From positions 275,570 to 339,569 of the forward strand of contig BPGV01000001.1 of NCBI GenBank assembly GCA_026003215.1: DNA of 64,000 nucleotides, in the 5' to 3' direction. The position numbers and the translations under genes were made by a program. Of the stretch, positions 41,994-50,564 are shown piece by piece. The notes under the pieces are model-generated. The model saw nothing but the letters and a program-made list of their open reading frames with translations. It was not told the origin of the DNA and ran no database searches. The DNA comes from Bacteroidia bacterium (GTDB taxonomy: Bacteria > Bacteroidota > Bacteroidia > SpSt-205). Numbering within the stretch: the first letter of the stretch is position 1; each line of letters begins with the position of its first letter.

Positions 41994-43410
41994 TTAGCGT
42001 TTGGTATAGCTGATTCGGGGATCTACCACCGCATAGAGCACATCGGCTACTAAAATGCCTATTAGCGTAAGGACAGCGCCGATGGTAAAAACTGCAATAA
42101 TCACCGGATAGTCCCCGCGCAACCATGGCCCCATAGCTTAGGAAGCCCATGCCGGGGATAGAAAATATGGTCTCTAAAATGACAGAGCCGCTAATCATTG
42201 CTGGGAAAACTGAAGCCAGCAGGGTGATGATAGGGATGAGTGAATTTCTGAAGGCGTGTTTCCATATTACCTGTTTTTCAGGGAGGCCTTTAGCTCGGGC
42301 GGTACGTACATAATCTTGTTGCAGGACTTCCAGGAGAGCGGTGCGCATCTGGCGACTCAAAAACGCCAGTGAGCCATAGGTATAGACCATAACCGGCAGT
42401 ATGAGGTGGTAGCCCCAGTCCACCAGCCTATCCCACAGCGGCCAATCCACACTGTGTTCTGTGCTTTGAATCCCTCCTGGCGGAAAAAGATCCAAGTAAT
42501 CGCCTCCACATAAAAATACAATAGCCATGGTTCCTACCCAGAAGCTGGGTAAGGAATAGAGCATAAACAAGCTCAGGCTAATAGTTTGGTCTGTAAGGCT
42601 TCCGCGTTTGACCGCAGAGAGCACACCGAGCGGGATAGCGATAAGGTACGCCAGCACGATAGAGATAAGGTTTATGACGATGGACCAGCGAACTGCCTCG
42701 CGTAGTTTTTCAGCAATGGGCCGCTTATCCTGGTAAGAAATACCAAAATCTCCTCGGAAAAGGCCCATAAGCCAGCGATGGTATTGGTTTTGGGTGCCGT
42801 ACCAGTGCAAAGAGGGGATATAAATTTTCCATGTTTGGGCTTTTTGGGGTAGAGCTTCCACAGCTGCTTGAACTTCCTTGTAGAAGGGAAGAAGCGCCGG
42901 GAGGAGAAATGGCTTAAGCTGGCGAAGTTTGTACAAGATTTCATCGTATTCTTTTTCTTGGGGAAGGAGAGCGAGGATCGCCCGGGCCTCGGTACGGCTT
43001 TCTTTCCAGAGCGTATCCGAAGCGCTGGCATAAAAAGCGGAGTCTAAGCGTAGCAGGGCCTGGTAGTAAGCTTGCACCGCTTCCCAGTTACCGAACTTGT
43101 ATGTAAGGCGGCGAAGGGCTTCTTGGACGGTGACTTGGGGTATGCGGTAGAGGGTTTCCGGTTCGGCTAAGGGCGCTATGGCGAAGTAAAAGATGGGGAG
43201 GTCCAAGCCTAACTCGCGGCGTTTTTCAATGTAAGCTTGTTGGGTAGCTTGTCTTTCTGCAAGCTGTTCTCCGCTGCTGCCGGCTCGGCCTACGAGCATT
43301 TGTTCTACGGGGTCGCCCGGGGCACACTGGCTAATGAGAAAGGAAAAAAGCGTAATCAAAAAAAGTGTGGGCAGAAAAAACGCTATGCGTCGCAGGAGGT
43401 AGGCCCCCAT
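41994..43410 (-). CDS. Oligopeptide/dipeptide ABC transporter permease (DppB-like), frameshifted
   Basis: About 471 residues after repair. DppB/OppB-type permease: TM1 [20 protein letters not shown], then [13 protein letters not shown], later [12 protein letters not shown], and the EAA loop [27 protein letters not shown] soluble insert of about 150 residues lies between TM1 and TM2 (from about [16 protein letters not shown] to [14 protein letters not shown]), so it is much longer than the ~310-340 residue norm. The frame breaks at four C (42113-42116): reading three restores [20 protein letters not shown] and DPRISYTKR, with a stop at 41994. It starts 5 bases after the binding-protein gene. 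Confidence 0.85.
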
Positions 43411-43415
43411 AAGTG

Positions 43416-45222
43416 CTATTGGGTAGGAGAAGTGTTAGCCTTTCCGTAGCGGATAAGGTTTTTCGGGGTCCAGAAGCCATTCGGGAAAAAGCCCGGCCGT
43501 ATAGCGCTCACATACGCATTCCGGAAACGACGATGTATGGCTATCCGTTCCAGCGGCGCAGAGAGAAAGATATACGGCTGCTCGTCATATACGATTTTAT
43601 GGAAAAGCCGGTACAAAGAATCCCGGCGAGTTTTATCCAGCTCCTCTCGCACCGCTTCAATCAGGGCATCGGTCTGGGCATTCCCAAAGCCGACATAGTT
43701 AGAGCCGCCTTCAGCCCAGCTGCTGGTATGCCAGATCTGCTTAAGGTCCTGCGGATTATGGCTACCGACCCAAGCACCTATGTAGGCATCAAAGTCATGT
43801 TTTTTTGTCTTTTCTAAAAATACCGACCACTCTAAGGAGAGAATATTAGCTTTCATACCTACTTTCTCTGCCTCTTGCTTGATGATCTGGGCGATTTGTA
43901 GGCGCACTTCATTACCTGCATTCACTAAAATATCAAAAGCCAAGGGGACCTTTCGACCGTCTATCGTTTTTTCGCGCACGCCATCGCCATCGGTGTCTTT
44001 CCAGCCCGCTTCATCTAAGAGCTGGGCGGCTTTATTAGGGTCATAAGGGATAGGCCGTAGGGTATCGTTATAAGCGCCTCGGTGCATGGGATAGAGTGGA
44101 CCGGTAATCCCGCTGGGCTAAACCATACGAGAACTTCCGAATAATCATATCCACATCTACCAAGTGCGCGAGCGCCCACCTTACGCGCACGTCGGTGAAA
44201 ATAGGGGCGCGCCCCTGTGGGCGCATATTCAGGCCAATATAAGAATAGGCAAACATAGGGGGAGTCTCCAACCGGAAATGGGTAAGAAAGCCGGAGTTCT
44301 TCTTGAGTTCCATGAAATCTTTGGCGGGGATACCGTTCATTACATCCAGCTTCTGGGCTTTTAGGGCAGTGATAGCGGTATTAGGGTCATTGATGACCCG
44401 GTAGACGAGCTTTTCGGGGTAGGCTTCATAGGCCACGCCTTTGAGGGTATCGGCCCACCAGTTGTCTTTCCGGCGAAGCACCACTTGCTGGCCGGTCACC
44501 CACTCCTCTAAGAGATAAGGGCCGCTGCCTACGATATCCTTAGCTTCCCGCTGCTTGGCGTTGTACTGCTCAGCGAAGCGGCGAATATTAGGATCATTGC
44601 GCAGCTTATCCCCTTCCCTATTGAGCTGGCGAATAGAGTACTTTTCCATGAGATTTTCCGGGTCATATGCGTAGCGAGGGAGGATAAATGCGGTCGCGAT
44701 AGAAGAAAGGGCCAGCATGTATTTTCTATTGGTTATGACCGTGAATCGTTTGGGATTTTTGGGGTCTATGGATACATCTTCTATGAACTCGTAATAAGGC
44801 CGCAACTGAGCACAGTCCACAAGTGGATTTTTGATAACCTTGAAGGAAAACTCCACATCTTTTCCAGTAATAGGTTCACCATTATCCCAGCGGGCTGCAG
44901 GGTGGATTTCAAACGTGTAGCGCAATCCATCTGGCGATAGCTCCGGCAGGCCCACGGCGAGCGCCGGCACGTAAGGATAAGTAGTGTCCCGTGGATCCAC
45001 GCTCAGCAGCGACATGAAGATATTAGCCAAGATATACCCTGCATCTGCGCCGGTATAGTTGGTGGGGTTGAGGTTTTCGGGGTCAGACAGCTCAAAGAGA
45101 ATAACCCAATCGCCGCGTGTAGGGGTAGTTTGGTCAGAGACATAGGGATTACCTTCTTTTTCTCGGCTGCCGGAGCAGCTCAGGGCCGCAAATAGAAGGA
45201 GAATAAGCCATGTGTATCGCAT
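43416..45222 (-). CDS. Peptide ABC transporter substrate-binding lipoprotein (SBP_bac_5), frameshifted
   Basis: About 601 residues after repair. Lipoprotein signal MRYTWLILLLFAALSC with Cys16. Family 5 solute-binding features: PYVPALAVGLPELSPDGLRY, FEIHPAARWDNGEPITGKDV, IVGSGPYLLEEW, and in the second half YDPNKAAQLLDEAGWKDTDG and QIAQIIKQEAEKVGMKANI. The frame breaks at three C (44109-44111; G on the coding strand): reading two gives LAQRITGPLYPMHRGAYND, which joins the halves seamlessly. It is the first gene of a transporter operon (dppA-B-C type, then a hypothetical gene); the ATPase subunits are not in the window. A TATATTTG box lies 8 bases before ATG 45222. Confidence 0.87.
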
Positions 45223-45230
45223 GTCCGCGC

Positions 45231-45238
45231 CAAATATA
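45231..45238 (-). promoter_or_regulatory. -7 box TATATTTG for the peptide-transporter operon
   Basis: TAnnTTTG match 8 bases before the ATG at 45222, in the 30-base gap after nuoD. Confidence 0.52.
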
Positions 45239-45252
45239 GGTAATCGCCCAGA

Positions 45253-46395
45253 TTATCGGTCTACTTCACACATCACCACATCCAACGAACCCACCAAAGC
45301 CACCACATCGGCCAGCCACATTCCCCCTTGGACCACAGCAGGTAGAAGGGCCAAATGCACAAAAGAAGGGGAGCGGGCCTTAACCCGGCGAGGAACCTCT
45401 TTATTTTTTTCTGTCTCTACAACAAAGCCTATTTCTCCTCGGGGGCCTTCCACAGCAGCATAGAGGGACAAGTTGTCTTTTGGTCGAATTTTTTTGTCGG
45501 AAAGCCCCCGAGGATTGAAGTCTGCACCGGGGGGATAAGCTTTTTCCAGCTTTTCAATACACTGTTGTATGATTTTTAGGCTTTCGTGTATTTCCTGAAA
45601 GCGCACCCAAGTACGGTCCCAGCAGTCCCCTAAGGTGCCCATCTCACCGCGCCCCACAGGCACTTCAAACGCCAGCTCCGGATACACGCTGTACGGATGA
45701 GTACGGCGTAGGTCCCAGGCTAATCCACTTCCACGAAGGACAGGCCCCGAAGCAGCATACGCCAGAGCCAGTTCTAAAGGAATAACCCCTACTTTAGCCG
45801 TACGCTGACGGAAAATAGGATTATCCAGTAAGAGCCTTTCTATTTCAGACAGGTTACGGCGCAAGTACGGTATAAACTCTTTTAGTCTATCTAAAAACCC
45901 TACTGGTACATCAAAGGCTACCCCCCCTACCCAGATATAGTTTGGCAGCAGGCGAGCCCCCATCCATGCTTCAAAAAGCTCAAGGATATATTCTCTATCC
46001 CGAAAAGCCCACAAAAAGCCGGTCACAGCCCCTAAATCGGTGGCATAGGTGCCGATGGCCAAAAGGTGAGACGCCACTCGGCTCAGTTCTATCGCTAATA
46101 CGCGCAGGTATTCTATACGCTTGGGGAGCTGACCTTCCCAGCCCATGGCGCGCTCCGCAGCCAGCACAAAGGCCGCCTCTCCGGCAAGGGGCGCTACATA
46201 GTCTAACCGATCTACATAGGGGATAATCTGGGGAAAACTCAGCGCTTGCGCGTGTTTCTCAAAGCAGCGGTGCATGTAGCCGATTTCTACCGCTATTCCC
46301 GTAACCCACTCGCCTTCAAGGGTTAAGTGCAAGTGGAGCACCCCATGCGTAGCAGGATGCTGGGGACCCATGTGGAGCGTGAAGGGCAAGTTCAT
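45253..46395 (-). CDS. nuoD: NADH-quinone oxidoreductase subunit D (NuoD)
   Basis: A 380-residue 49-kDa subunit of complex I, part of the peripheral arm at the quinone site. It begins LPFTLHMGPQHPATHGVL, has IGYMHRCFEKHAQ, YVDRLDYVAPLAGEAAFVLA, LRGSGLAWDLRRTHPYSVY, and the C-terminal block PRGEIGF then DVVMCEVDR. ATG 46395 gives the normal N-terminus; the longer frame to 46443 would run into the lipoprotein promoter. No other nuo gene is adjacent, so the operon is split, unless a related gene lies elsewhere. No clear -7 box is seen in front. Confidence 0.92.
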   Translation of the reverse strand: MNLPFTLHMGPQHPATHGVLHLHLTLEGEWVTGIAVEIGYMHRCFEKHAQALSFPQIIPYVDRLDYVAPLAGEAAFVLAAERAMGWEGQLPKRIEYLRVLAIELSRVASHLLAIGTYATDLGAVTGFLWAFRDREYILELFEAWMGARLLPNYIWVGGVAFDVPVGFLDRLKEFIPYLRRNLSEIERLLLDNPIFRQRTAKVGVIPLELALAYAASGPVLRGSGLAWDLRRTHPYSVYPELAFEVPVGRGEMGTLGDCWDRTWVRFQEIHESLKIIQQCIEKLEKAYPPGADFNPRGLSDKKIRPKDNLSLYAAVEGPRGEIGFVVETEKNKEVPRRVKARSPSFVHLALLPAVVQGGMWLADVVALVGSLDVVMCEVDR

Positions 46396-46425
46396 GAGAA
46401 GGGCTTGCAAATGTCCGAAAGTTCG

Positions 46426-46433
46426 TACCTTTG
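46426..46433 (+). promoter_or_regulatory. -7 box TACCTTTG for the small lipoprotein
   Basis: Exact match, but 18 bases before the ATG at 46452, so this mRNA should have a short leader of about 12-15 bases. Confidence 0.55.
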
Positions 46434-46451
46434 TGCCAAACACACACGCCT

Positions 46452-46664
46452 ATGCGAGCGTTAGCAGTAGCCCTACTGGCAGCAGGCATGTACCTGCTGG
46501 TTGGCTGCGGTGGGCAGCAGCAAGAGCAAAAGCAAGAAGAGCAAAAGCAAGAACAAGTTCAGCAACCGGCCGAACAGCCTGCGCAACCTGCAGCGGAGCC
46601 TCAGGCGCAACCCGCAGGTGAAGGGCAACAACAAGCCCAGCCGGCTGGCGAAGAAAAGAAGTAA
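46452..46664 (+). CDS. Small Gln/Glu-rich lipoprotein
   Basis: A 70-residue lipoprotein precursor. Signal peptide MRALAVALLAAGMYLLVGC with a lipobox at LVGC. The mature part is almost only Gln, Glu, Lys, Pro and Ala (QQQEQKQEEQKQEQVQQPAE, then repeats of the kind QPAQPAAEPQAQPAGE) and ends EEKK. It should be disordered and charged, tethered to a membrane; no family is recognised. It has its own promoter and a strong terminator, so it is a single-gene transcript that may be abundant. ATG 46452 was chosen because TTG 46431 lies in the -7 box. Confidence 0.75.
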   Translation: MRALAVALLAAGMYLLVGCGGQQQEQKQEEQKQEQVQQPAEQPAQPAAEPQAQPAGEGQQQAQPAGEEKK

Positions 46665-46688
46665 AAACCTTCTTTTCTGCTGAACTTG

Positions 46689-46720
46689 CGGCCTCTCTGA
46701 CAAAGGGAGGCCGTTTTCTT
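46689..46720 (+). terminator. Intrinsic terminator after the small lipoprotein
   Basis: Hairpin CGGCCTCTC / GGGAGGCCG (9 pairs with one G-T) around a short loop, followed by TTTTCTTTTT. The dnaB -7 box follows immediately. Confidence 0.85.
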
Positions 46721-46725
46721 TTTGG

Positions 46726-46733
46726 TACCTTTG
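46726..46733 (+). promoter_or_regulatory. -7 box TACCTTTG for dnaB
   Basis: Exact match 5 bases before the ATG at 46739 and right after the lipoprotein terminator. Confidence 0.6.
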
Positions 46734-46738
46734 AGGGG

Positions 46739-48217
46739 ATGCCTGCCCGACGAAAAAACGCCTCTCCTTCGCTAACGACCCTACCTGAGCCCACAGGACG
46801 AGTCATACCTCAAGCCTTAGATGTAGAACGCGCCCTCTTGGGGGCTCTCCTGATAGAAAAAGATGCTATCGCCAAGGTCATAGACCTTCTCACCCCAGAA
46901 GCCTTCTACGACCCTAAACACCAACAAATCTATGCCGCTATCCGAAGCCTTTTTGACCAAGGCCTACCGGTAGACCTCCTTAGCGTCACTGAACTGCTGC
47001 GCAAAACGGGCGATATCAAAGAAATAGGTCCTTACTACCTGGCCGAGCTTACCTTAGGCGTAGCCTCCAGTGCTAATGCCGAAACCTATGCCCGTATTGT
47101 TGTAGAAAAATACCTTTTGCGCCAGGTCATTACCTTATCAGCCGAACTCACAGAAAGAGCCTTTCAAGAAGAAACGGATGCCTTTGATTTGTTAGACCAT
47201 GCCGAAAATCGTCTTTATGAACTGTCTCAGCACCACCTTCGGCGAAGTGTCCAACCGGCGGAACGGGTGCTCCAAGAAACCTTAGCCCTCTTAGAAAAGC
47301 TTCGGCAAAATACGCAGCCCCTCACGGGCGTACCTTCGGGCTTCCCAGAACTGGATCGGATGACCGCTGGCTGGCAAAAATCTGACCTCATCATCCTGGC
47401 TGCCCGCCCCAGTATGGGGAAAACCGCCTTTGCCCTAAACTTAGCCCGAAATGCTGCTCTCAGCGGGTATCCTGTCGCTATATTCTCGCTGGAAATGTCT
47501 GCTCTCCAACTTATGTACCGTTTCATTAGTTTAGAGATAGAAATCAGCTCGGAACTTCTGCGCACCGGACGAATCCCCCCTGAAATATGGTTAGCCTTGC
47601 CGCAAAAGTTAGAAAAGCTTAGCCAAGCGCCTATTTTCATAGATGACACGCCTTCTATTACTATCTACGACCTTCGTGCTAAGTGCCGCCGTCTCAAAGC
47701 CGAGAAAAATATCCAGCTCGTCATGGTGGATTACCTCCAGCTTATGGGGAGCACCGTACGCACCCAAAACCGCGAGCAGGAGATTGCTTCTATATCCCGT
47801 TCGCTCAAGGCTTTAGCACGTGAGCTGGAAGTGCCCATTATAGCGCTTTCCCAGCTAAGCCGAGCTGTAGAGACCCGCGGCGGAGACCGCCGCCCCCAAC
47901 TCTCCGACCTACGAGAGAGTGGTAGCTTGGAACAAGACGCCGATGTAGTGCTTTTCCTTTATCGCCCAGAATATTACGGTATCCTCCAAGACGAAGAAGG
48001 CCAGCCTACCCAAGGTATCACCGAAGTGCTCCTCAGTAAGCAACGAAATGGCCCTATTGGAAAAGTACGGCTGCGATTCATTAGTGATTATATGCGATTC
48101 CTTTCCTTAGAGCCTACCCTCCTCCCGGCTGACAGCCCCAGTGGCTATACCCTTTCTTCCCGAGCCAATGATTTACCGCCGCCCCCAGAAGCAGACGATG
48201 AACTGCCCCCCTTCTAA
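46739..48217 (+). CDS. dnaB: Replicative DNA helicase DnaB
   Basis: A 492-residue hexameric 5'-3' helicase. The N-terminal domain begins PQALDVERALLGALLIEKDA. After the linker, the RecA-like domain starts TGVPSGFPELDRMTAGWQ, with Walker A LAARPSMGKTAFALNLA, FSLEMSALQLMYRF, Walker B LVMVDYLQLM, the LSQLSRAVETRGGDRRPQLS loop and SLEQDADVVLFLYRPEYY. Length and motif order are normal and no intein is present. The Asp/Glu/Pro-rich tail ends DDELPPF. A DciA-like loader gene lies in the same window at 62091. Confidence 0.95.
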   Translation: MPARRKNASPSLTTLPEPTGRVIPQALDVERALLGALLIEKDAIAKVIDLLTPEAFYDPKHQQIYAAIRSLFDQGLPVDLLSVTELLRKTGDIKEIGPYYLAELTLGVASSANAETYARIVVEKYLLRQVITLSAELTERAFQEETDAFDLLDHAENRLYELSQHHLRRSVQPAERVLQETLALLEKLRQNTQPLTGVPSGFPELDRMTAGWQKSDLIILAARPSMGKTAFALNLARNAALSGYPVAIFSLEMSALQLMYRFISLEIEISSELLRTGRIPPEIWLALPQKLEKLSQAPIFIDDTPSITIYDLRAKCRRLKAEKNIQLVMVDYLQLMGSTVRTQNREQEIASISRSLKALARELEVPIIALSQLSRAVETRGGDRRPQLSDLRESGSLEQDADVVLFLYRPEYYGILQDEEGQPTQGITEVLLSKQRNGPIGKVRLRFISDYMRFLSLEPTLLPADSPSGYTLSSRANDLPPPPEADDELPPF

Positions 48218-48237
48218 AATGTTTTGACCACCAAGCC

Positions 48238-49044
48238 ATGATACGCCGACTCCTGCCGATAGGCATAAGTTATCTCCTTACCGCTTGCCTGCATCCCATA
48301 GATGTGGATGTGTTAGCGGATACGGGCGAGCTGGTGATAGAAGCGTATTACAACGACCTGGATAGCGCTGTGGTGAAGATTTCCCGCACAGCACCCTATT
48401 TTGGCGAAGCACGACCCAGCTGGGTACAAGACGCCGAGGTAGTTTTAGAAGAACTATCCACCGGTCAGCGAGATACCCTGCGTTGGCAAGACTCCTGCTA
48501 TGTCCGGGTAGGAGGCACTATAAGACCTACAACTGGACAGACTTATCGTCTCTGGGTCAGGGTAGAAGGAGAGCTTCTCTATGCTACAAGTAAGCTACCG
48601 CCCAAAGTGACACTGGATACGCTTTTTGCGTTATGGCGTCCGGCTCAAGGTCCCTTGCCGGAAGGCCTGCGTCTCATTGGAGCCGCGCGTGACCCAGGCA
48701 GCCAGGCCAACGCTTACCGCGTCCGCTTCTGGCGTAACGATACCCTCCAAAATCGCCTGCAGGACTGGATATATTCCGATGACCGCTACATAGACGGCAA
48801 CTTTATCGTTTTTGAGTTTCCCTTCGAAATACAGTCTGGGGATACGGTTGCGGTAGAACTGATGACCCTACCTGTGGAGGTGGTACGGTTTTATGACCAA
48901 CTGGTTCGGAATGCCTTTGGCGGCAGTGGAGGCTTCACCCCTCCCCCAGATAACGCCTACTCTAACTTTACCGGCGGCAAGAGACGCGTATGGGGCTATT
49001 TCGTCACCTATGCTTCGGATAAAAGGGGGCTGCGCGTCCCTTAG
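48238..49044 (+). CDS. DUF4249-type lipoprotein
   Basis: A 268-residue Bacteroidota lipoprotein. Signal MIRRLLPIGISYLLTAC with Cys17 in LLTAC. The mature protein starts with the family pattern LVIEAYYNDLDSAVVKISRT and has DAEVVLEELSTGQRDTLRW, TGQTYRLWVRVEGELLYATS and, near the end, GYFVTYASDKRGLRV. DUF4249 proteins usually sit with carboxypeptidase-regulatory TonB receptors; none is adjacent here. It starts 20 bases after dnaB without a clear -7 box, so it is probably in the dnaB transcript. Confidence 0.78.
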   Translation: MIRRLLPIGISYLLTACLHPIDVDVLADTGELVIEAYYNDLDSAVVKISRTAPYFGEARPSWVQDAEVVLEELSTGQRDTLRWQDSCYVRVGGTIRPTTGQTYRLWVRVEGELLYATSKLPPKVTLDTLFALWRPAQGPLPEGLRLIGAARDPGSQANAYRVRFWRNDTLQNRLQDWIYSDDRYIDGNFIVFEFPFEIQSGDTVAVELMTLPVEVVRFYDQLVRNAFGGSGGFTPPPDNAYSNFTGGKRRVWGYFVTYASDKRGLRVP

Positions 49045-49098
49045 GGATTCCTTTACAGCAGAGCGCTACAGCGTGGAACGTTTGTGCTTTGCGGCTTA

Positions 49099-49106
49099 TA
49101 GGTTTG
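49099..49106 (+). promoter_or_regulatory. -7 box TAGGTTTG for mnmE
   Basis: TAnnTTTG match 4 bases before the GTG at 49111. Confidence 0.58.
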
Positions 49107-49110
49107 CGCT

Positions 49111-50461
49111 GTGCAAGACACCATAGTGGCTGTCTCCACGGCATGGGCCCCTGCTGCCATCGGCGTGATACGGCTAAGCGGACCAGACGCCCTCTCTATC
49201 ATTCAGTCTCTATGGAAAGGCCCCAAGCCTAAGCCGCGCTGTGCTACCTTGGGCTATATTCAGGAAAAAGAAGGCGAGGTATTGGACCAAGCGCTCCTTT
49301 TGTATTTTCCTGCTCCCCATTCTTACACCGGCGAAGATGTCGTAGAGCTCTCTTGCCATGGAAGCCTATACATTTTGCGTCGTGTAGTGGAGCTATGCAT
49401 AGAAAGGGGAGCGCGTTTGGCGCGGCCAGGCGAGTTTACTCTGCGGGCTTATCTCAATCGCAAGCTTTCCTTAGACCAAGCCGAAGCGATTGCTGACCTC
49501 ATTCAAGCGCAAAGCGCAGCAGCTCATAAGTTAGCCCTGAGCCAGTTCAGGGGCGGCTACTATGAAAAAGTGCGTACTTTTCGCCAGAAAACTGGTGGAG
49601 TTCTTAGCGCTCCTCGAGCTGGAAATGGATTTTAGCGAAGAAGATGTGGAGTTTGCCCCGAGGGCCCAGCTAAAAGCCCTTTTAGAAGCCCTCCTCGAAG
49701 AGATAGGAGCCTTACTTCGTTCTTATCGGATAGGTCAAGCGGTACGCCAAGGCATTCCTATTGCGATTGTGGGTCGTCCCAACGCGGGTAAGTCCACCTT
49801 ACTGAATGCCCTTTTAGCGGAGGAAAGAGCGATTGTTTCCGATATGCCGGGGACTACTCGGGACACCGTGGAAGAGCGTTTATTCCTCGGGGGATACGAG
49901 CTGCGGCTCATAGACACGGCTGGCCTGCGCGAACACCCCACCGATGCCATAGAAGCCGAAGGCATACGACGCGCCCGGCAAAAGCTTCAAGAGGCCTTTC
50001 TCATCCTGTACGTCTTTGACGCCACCACCGAAACCCTCCCAGAAGCCCAAGCCAGCGCCCCGCTCTTATTAGGCCAAGCCCAGCTCCCGCCCATCCTATG
50101 GGTAGGCAACAAAGTGGATTTACTACCCACACCCCCTCCTCCTCAGGAAGGCGTAGTATGGATCTCTGCCAGAGAAAAGAAAGGATTAGCGGCTCTGGAA
50201 AAAGCCATCTTAGCCCAGTTGGAAAAAGCCGGCATAGGGGACGGGGAAGTGCTTTTGTCACACGCACGGCATTATGAGAGCTTTACTCGGGCAGAAAAAT
50301 CTATTCAAGGCGCTTTAAATCTCTTACGAGAGGACGGAGGGACCGAGCTGGTGGCCGAGGAACTGCGAGCAGCCCAAGCGGCAATTGGCGAAATTACCGG
50401 GGAGATTGGGACAGAGGAGATTTTAGGGCATATTTTTTCGCGTTTTTGTATTGGAAAGTAG
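49111..50461 (+). CDS. mnmE: tRNA modification GTPase MnmE, frameshifted
   Basis: About 449 residues after repair, the normal MnmE length. With MnmG it installs the 5-carboxymethylaminomethyl group on U34 of tRNAs. The N-terminal folate-binding domain has AAIGVIRLSGPDAL, and HSYTGEDVVELSCHGS, RPGEFTLRAYLN, LDQAEAIADLI follow. The G domain has GRPNAGKSTLLNALL (G1), PGTTRDTVEE (G2), DTAGLRE (G3) and NKVD (G4). It ends FSRFCIGK, the required C-terminal CIGK. The frame breaks at four A (49588-49591): reading three joins KVRTFRQK to LVEFLALLELEMDF. Since the downstream half is fully conserved, the gene is very likely intact in the cell. Confidence 0.92.
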
Positions 50462-50524
50462 GTCTTTCCGTGCATGGGTAGTCATGCTGCTGATTTTTTG
50501 AGAGGATTTTTATGTATTACAGAC

Positions 50525-50559
50525 GGGGCGGCGGGCCGCCTGCGGCGGCCCGCCGCCCC
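50525..50559. terminator. Perfect 16-bp all-GC hairpin between convergent genes
   Basis: GGGGCGGCGGGCCGCC (50525-50540), 3-base loop TGC, then its exact reverse complement (50544-50559). It lies between the mnmE stop and the CUB-protein stop. There is no T-run on either side, so it may stop transcription in both directions by another route, or act as an RNA end-protecting stem. Confidence 0.6.
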
Positions 50560-50564
50560 CCACC

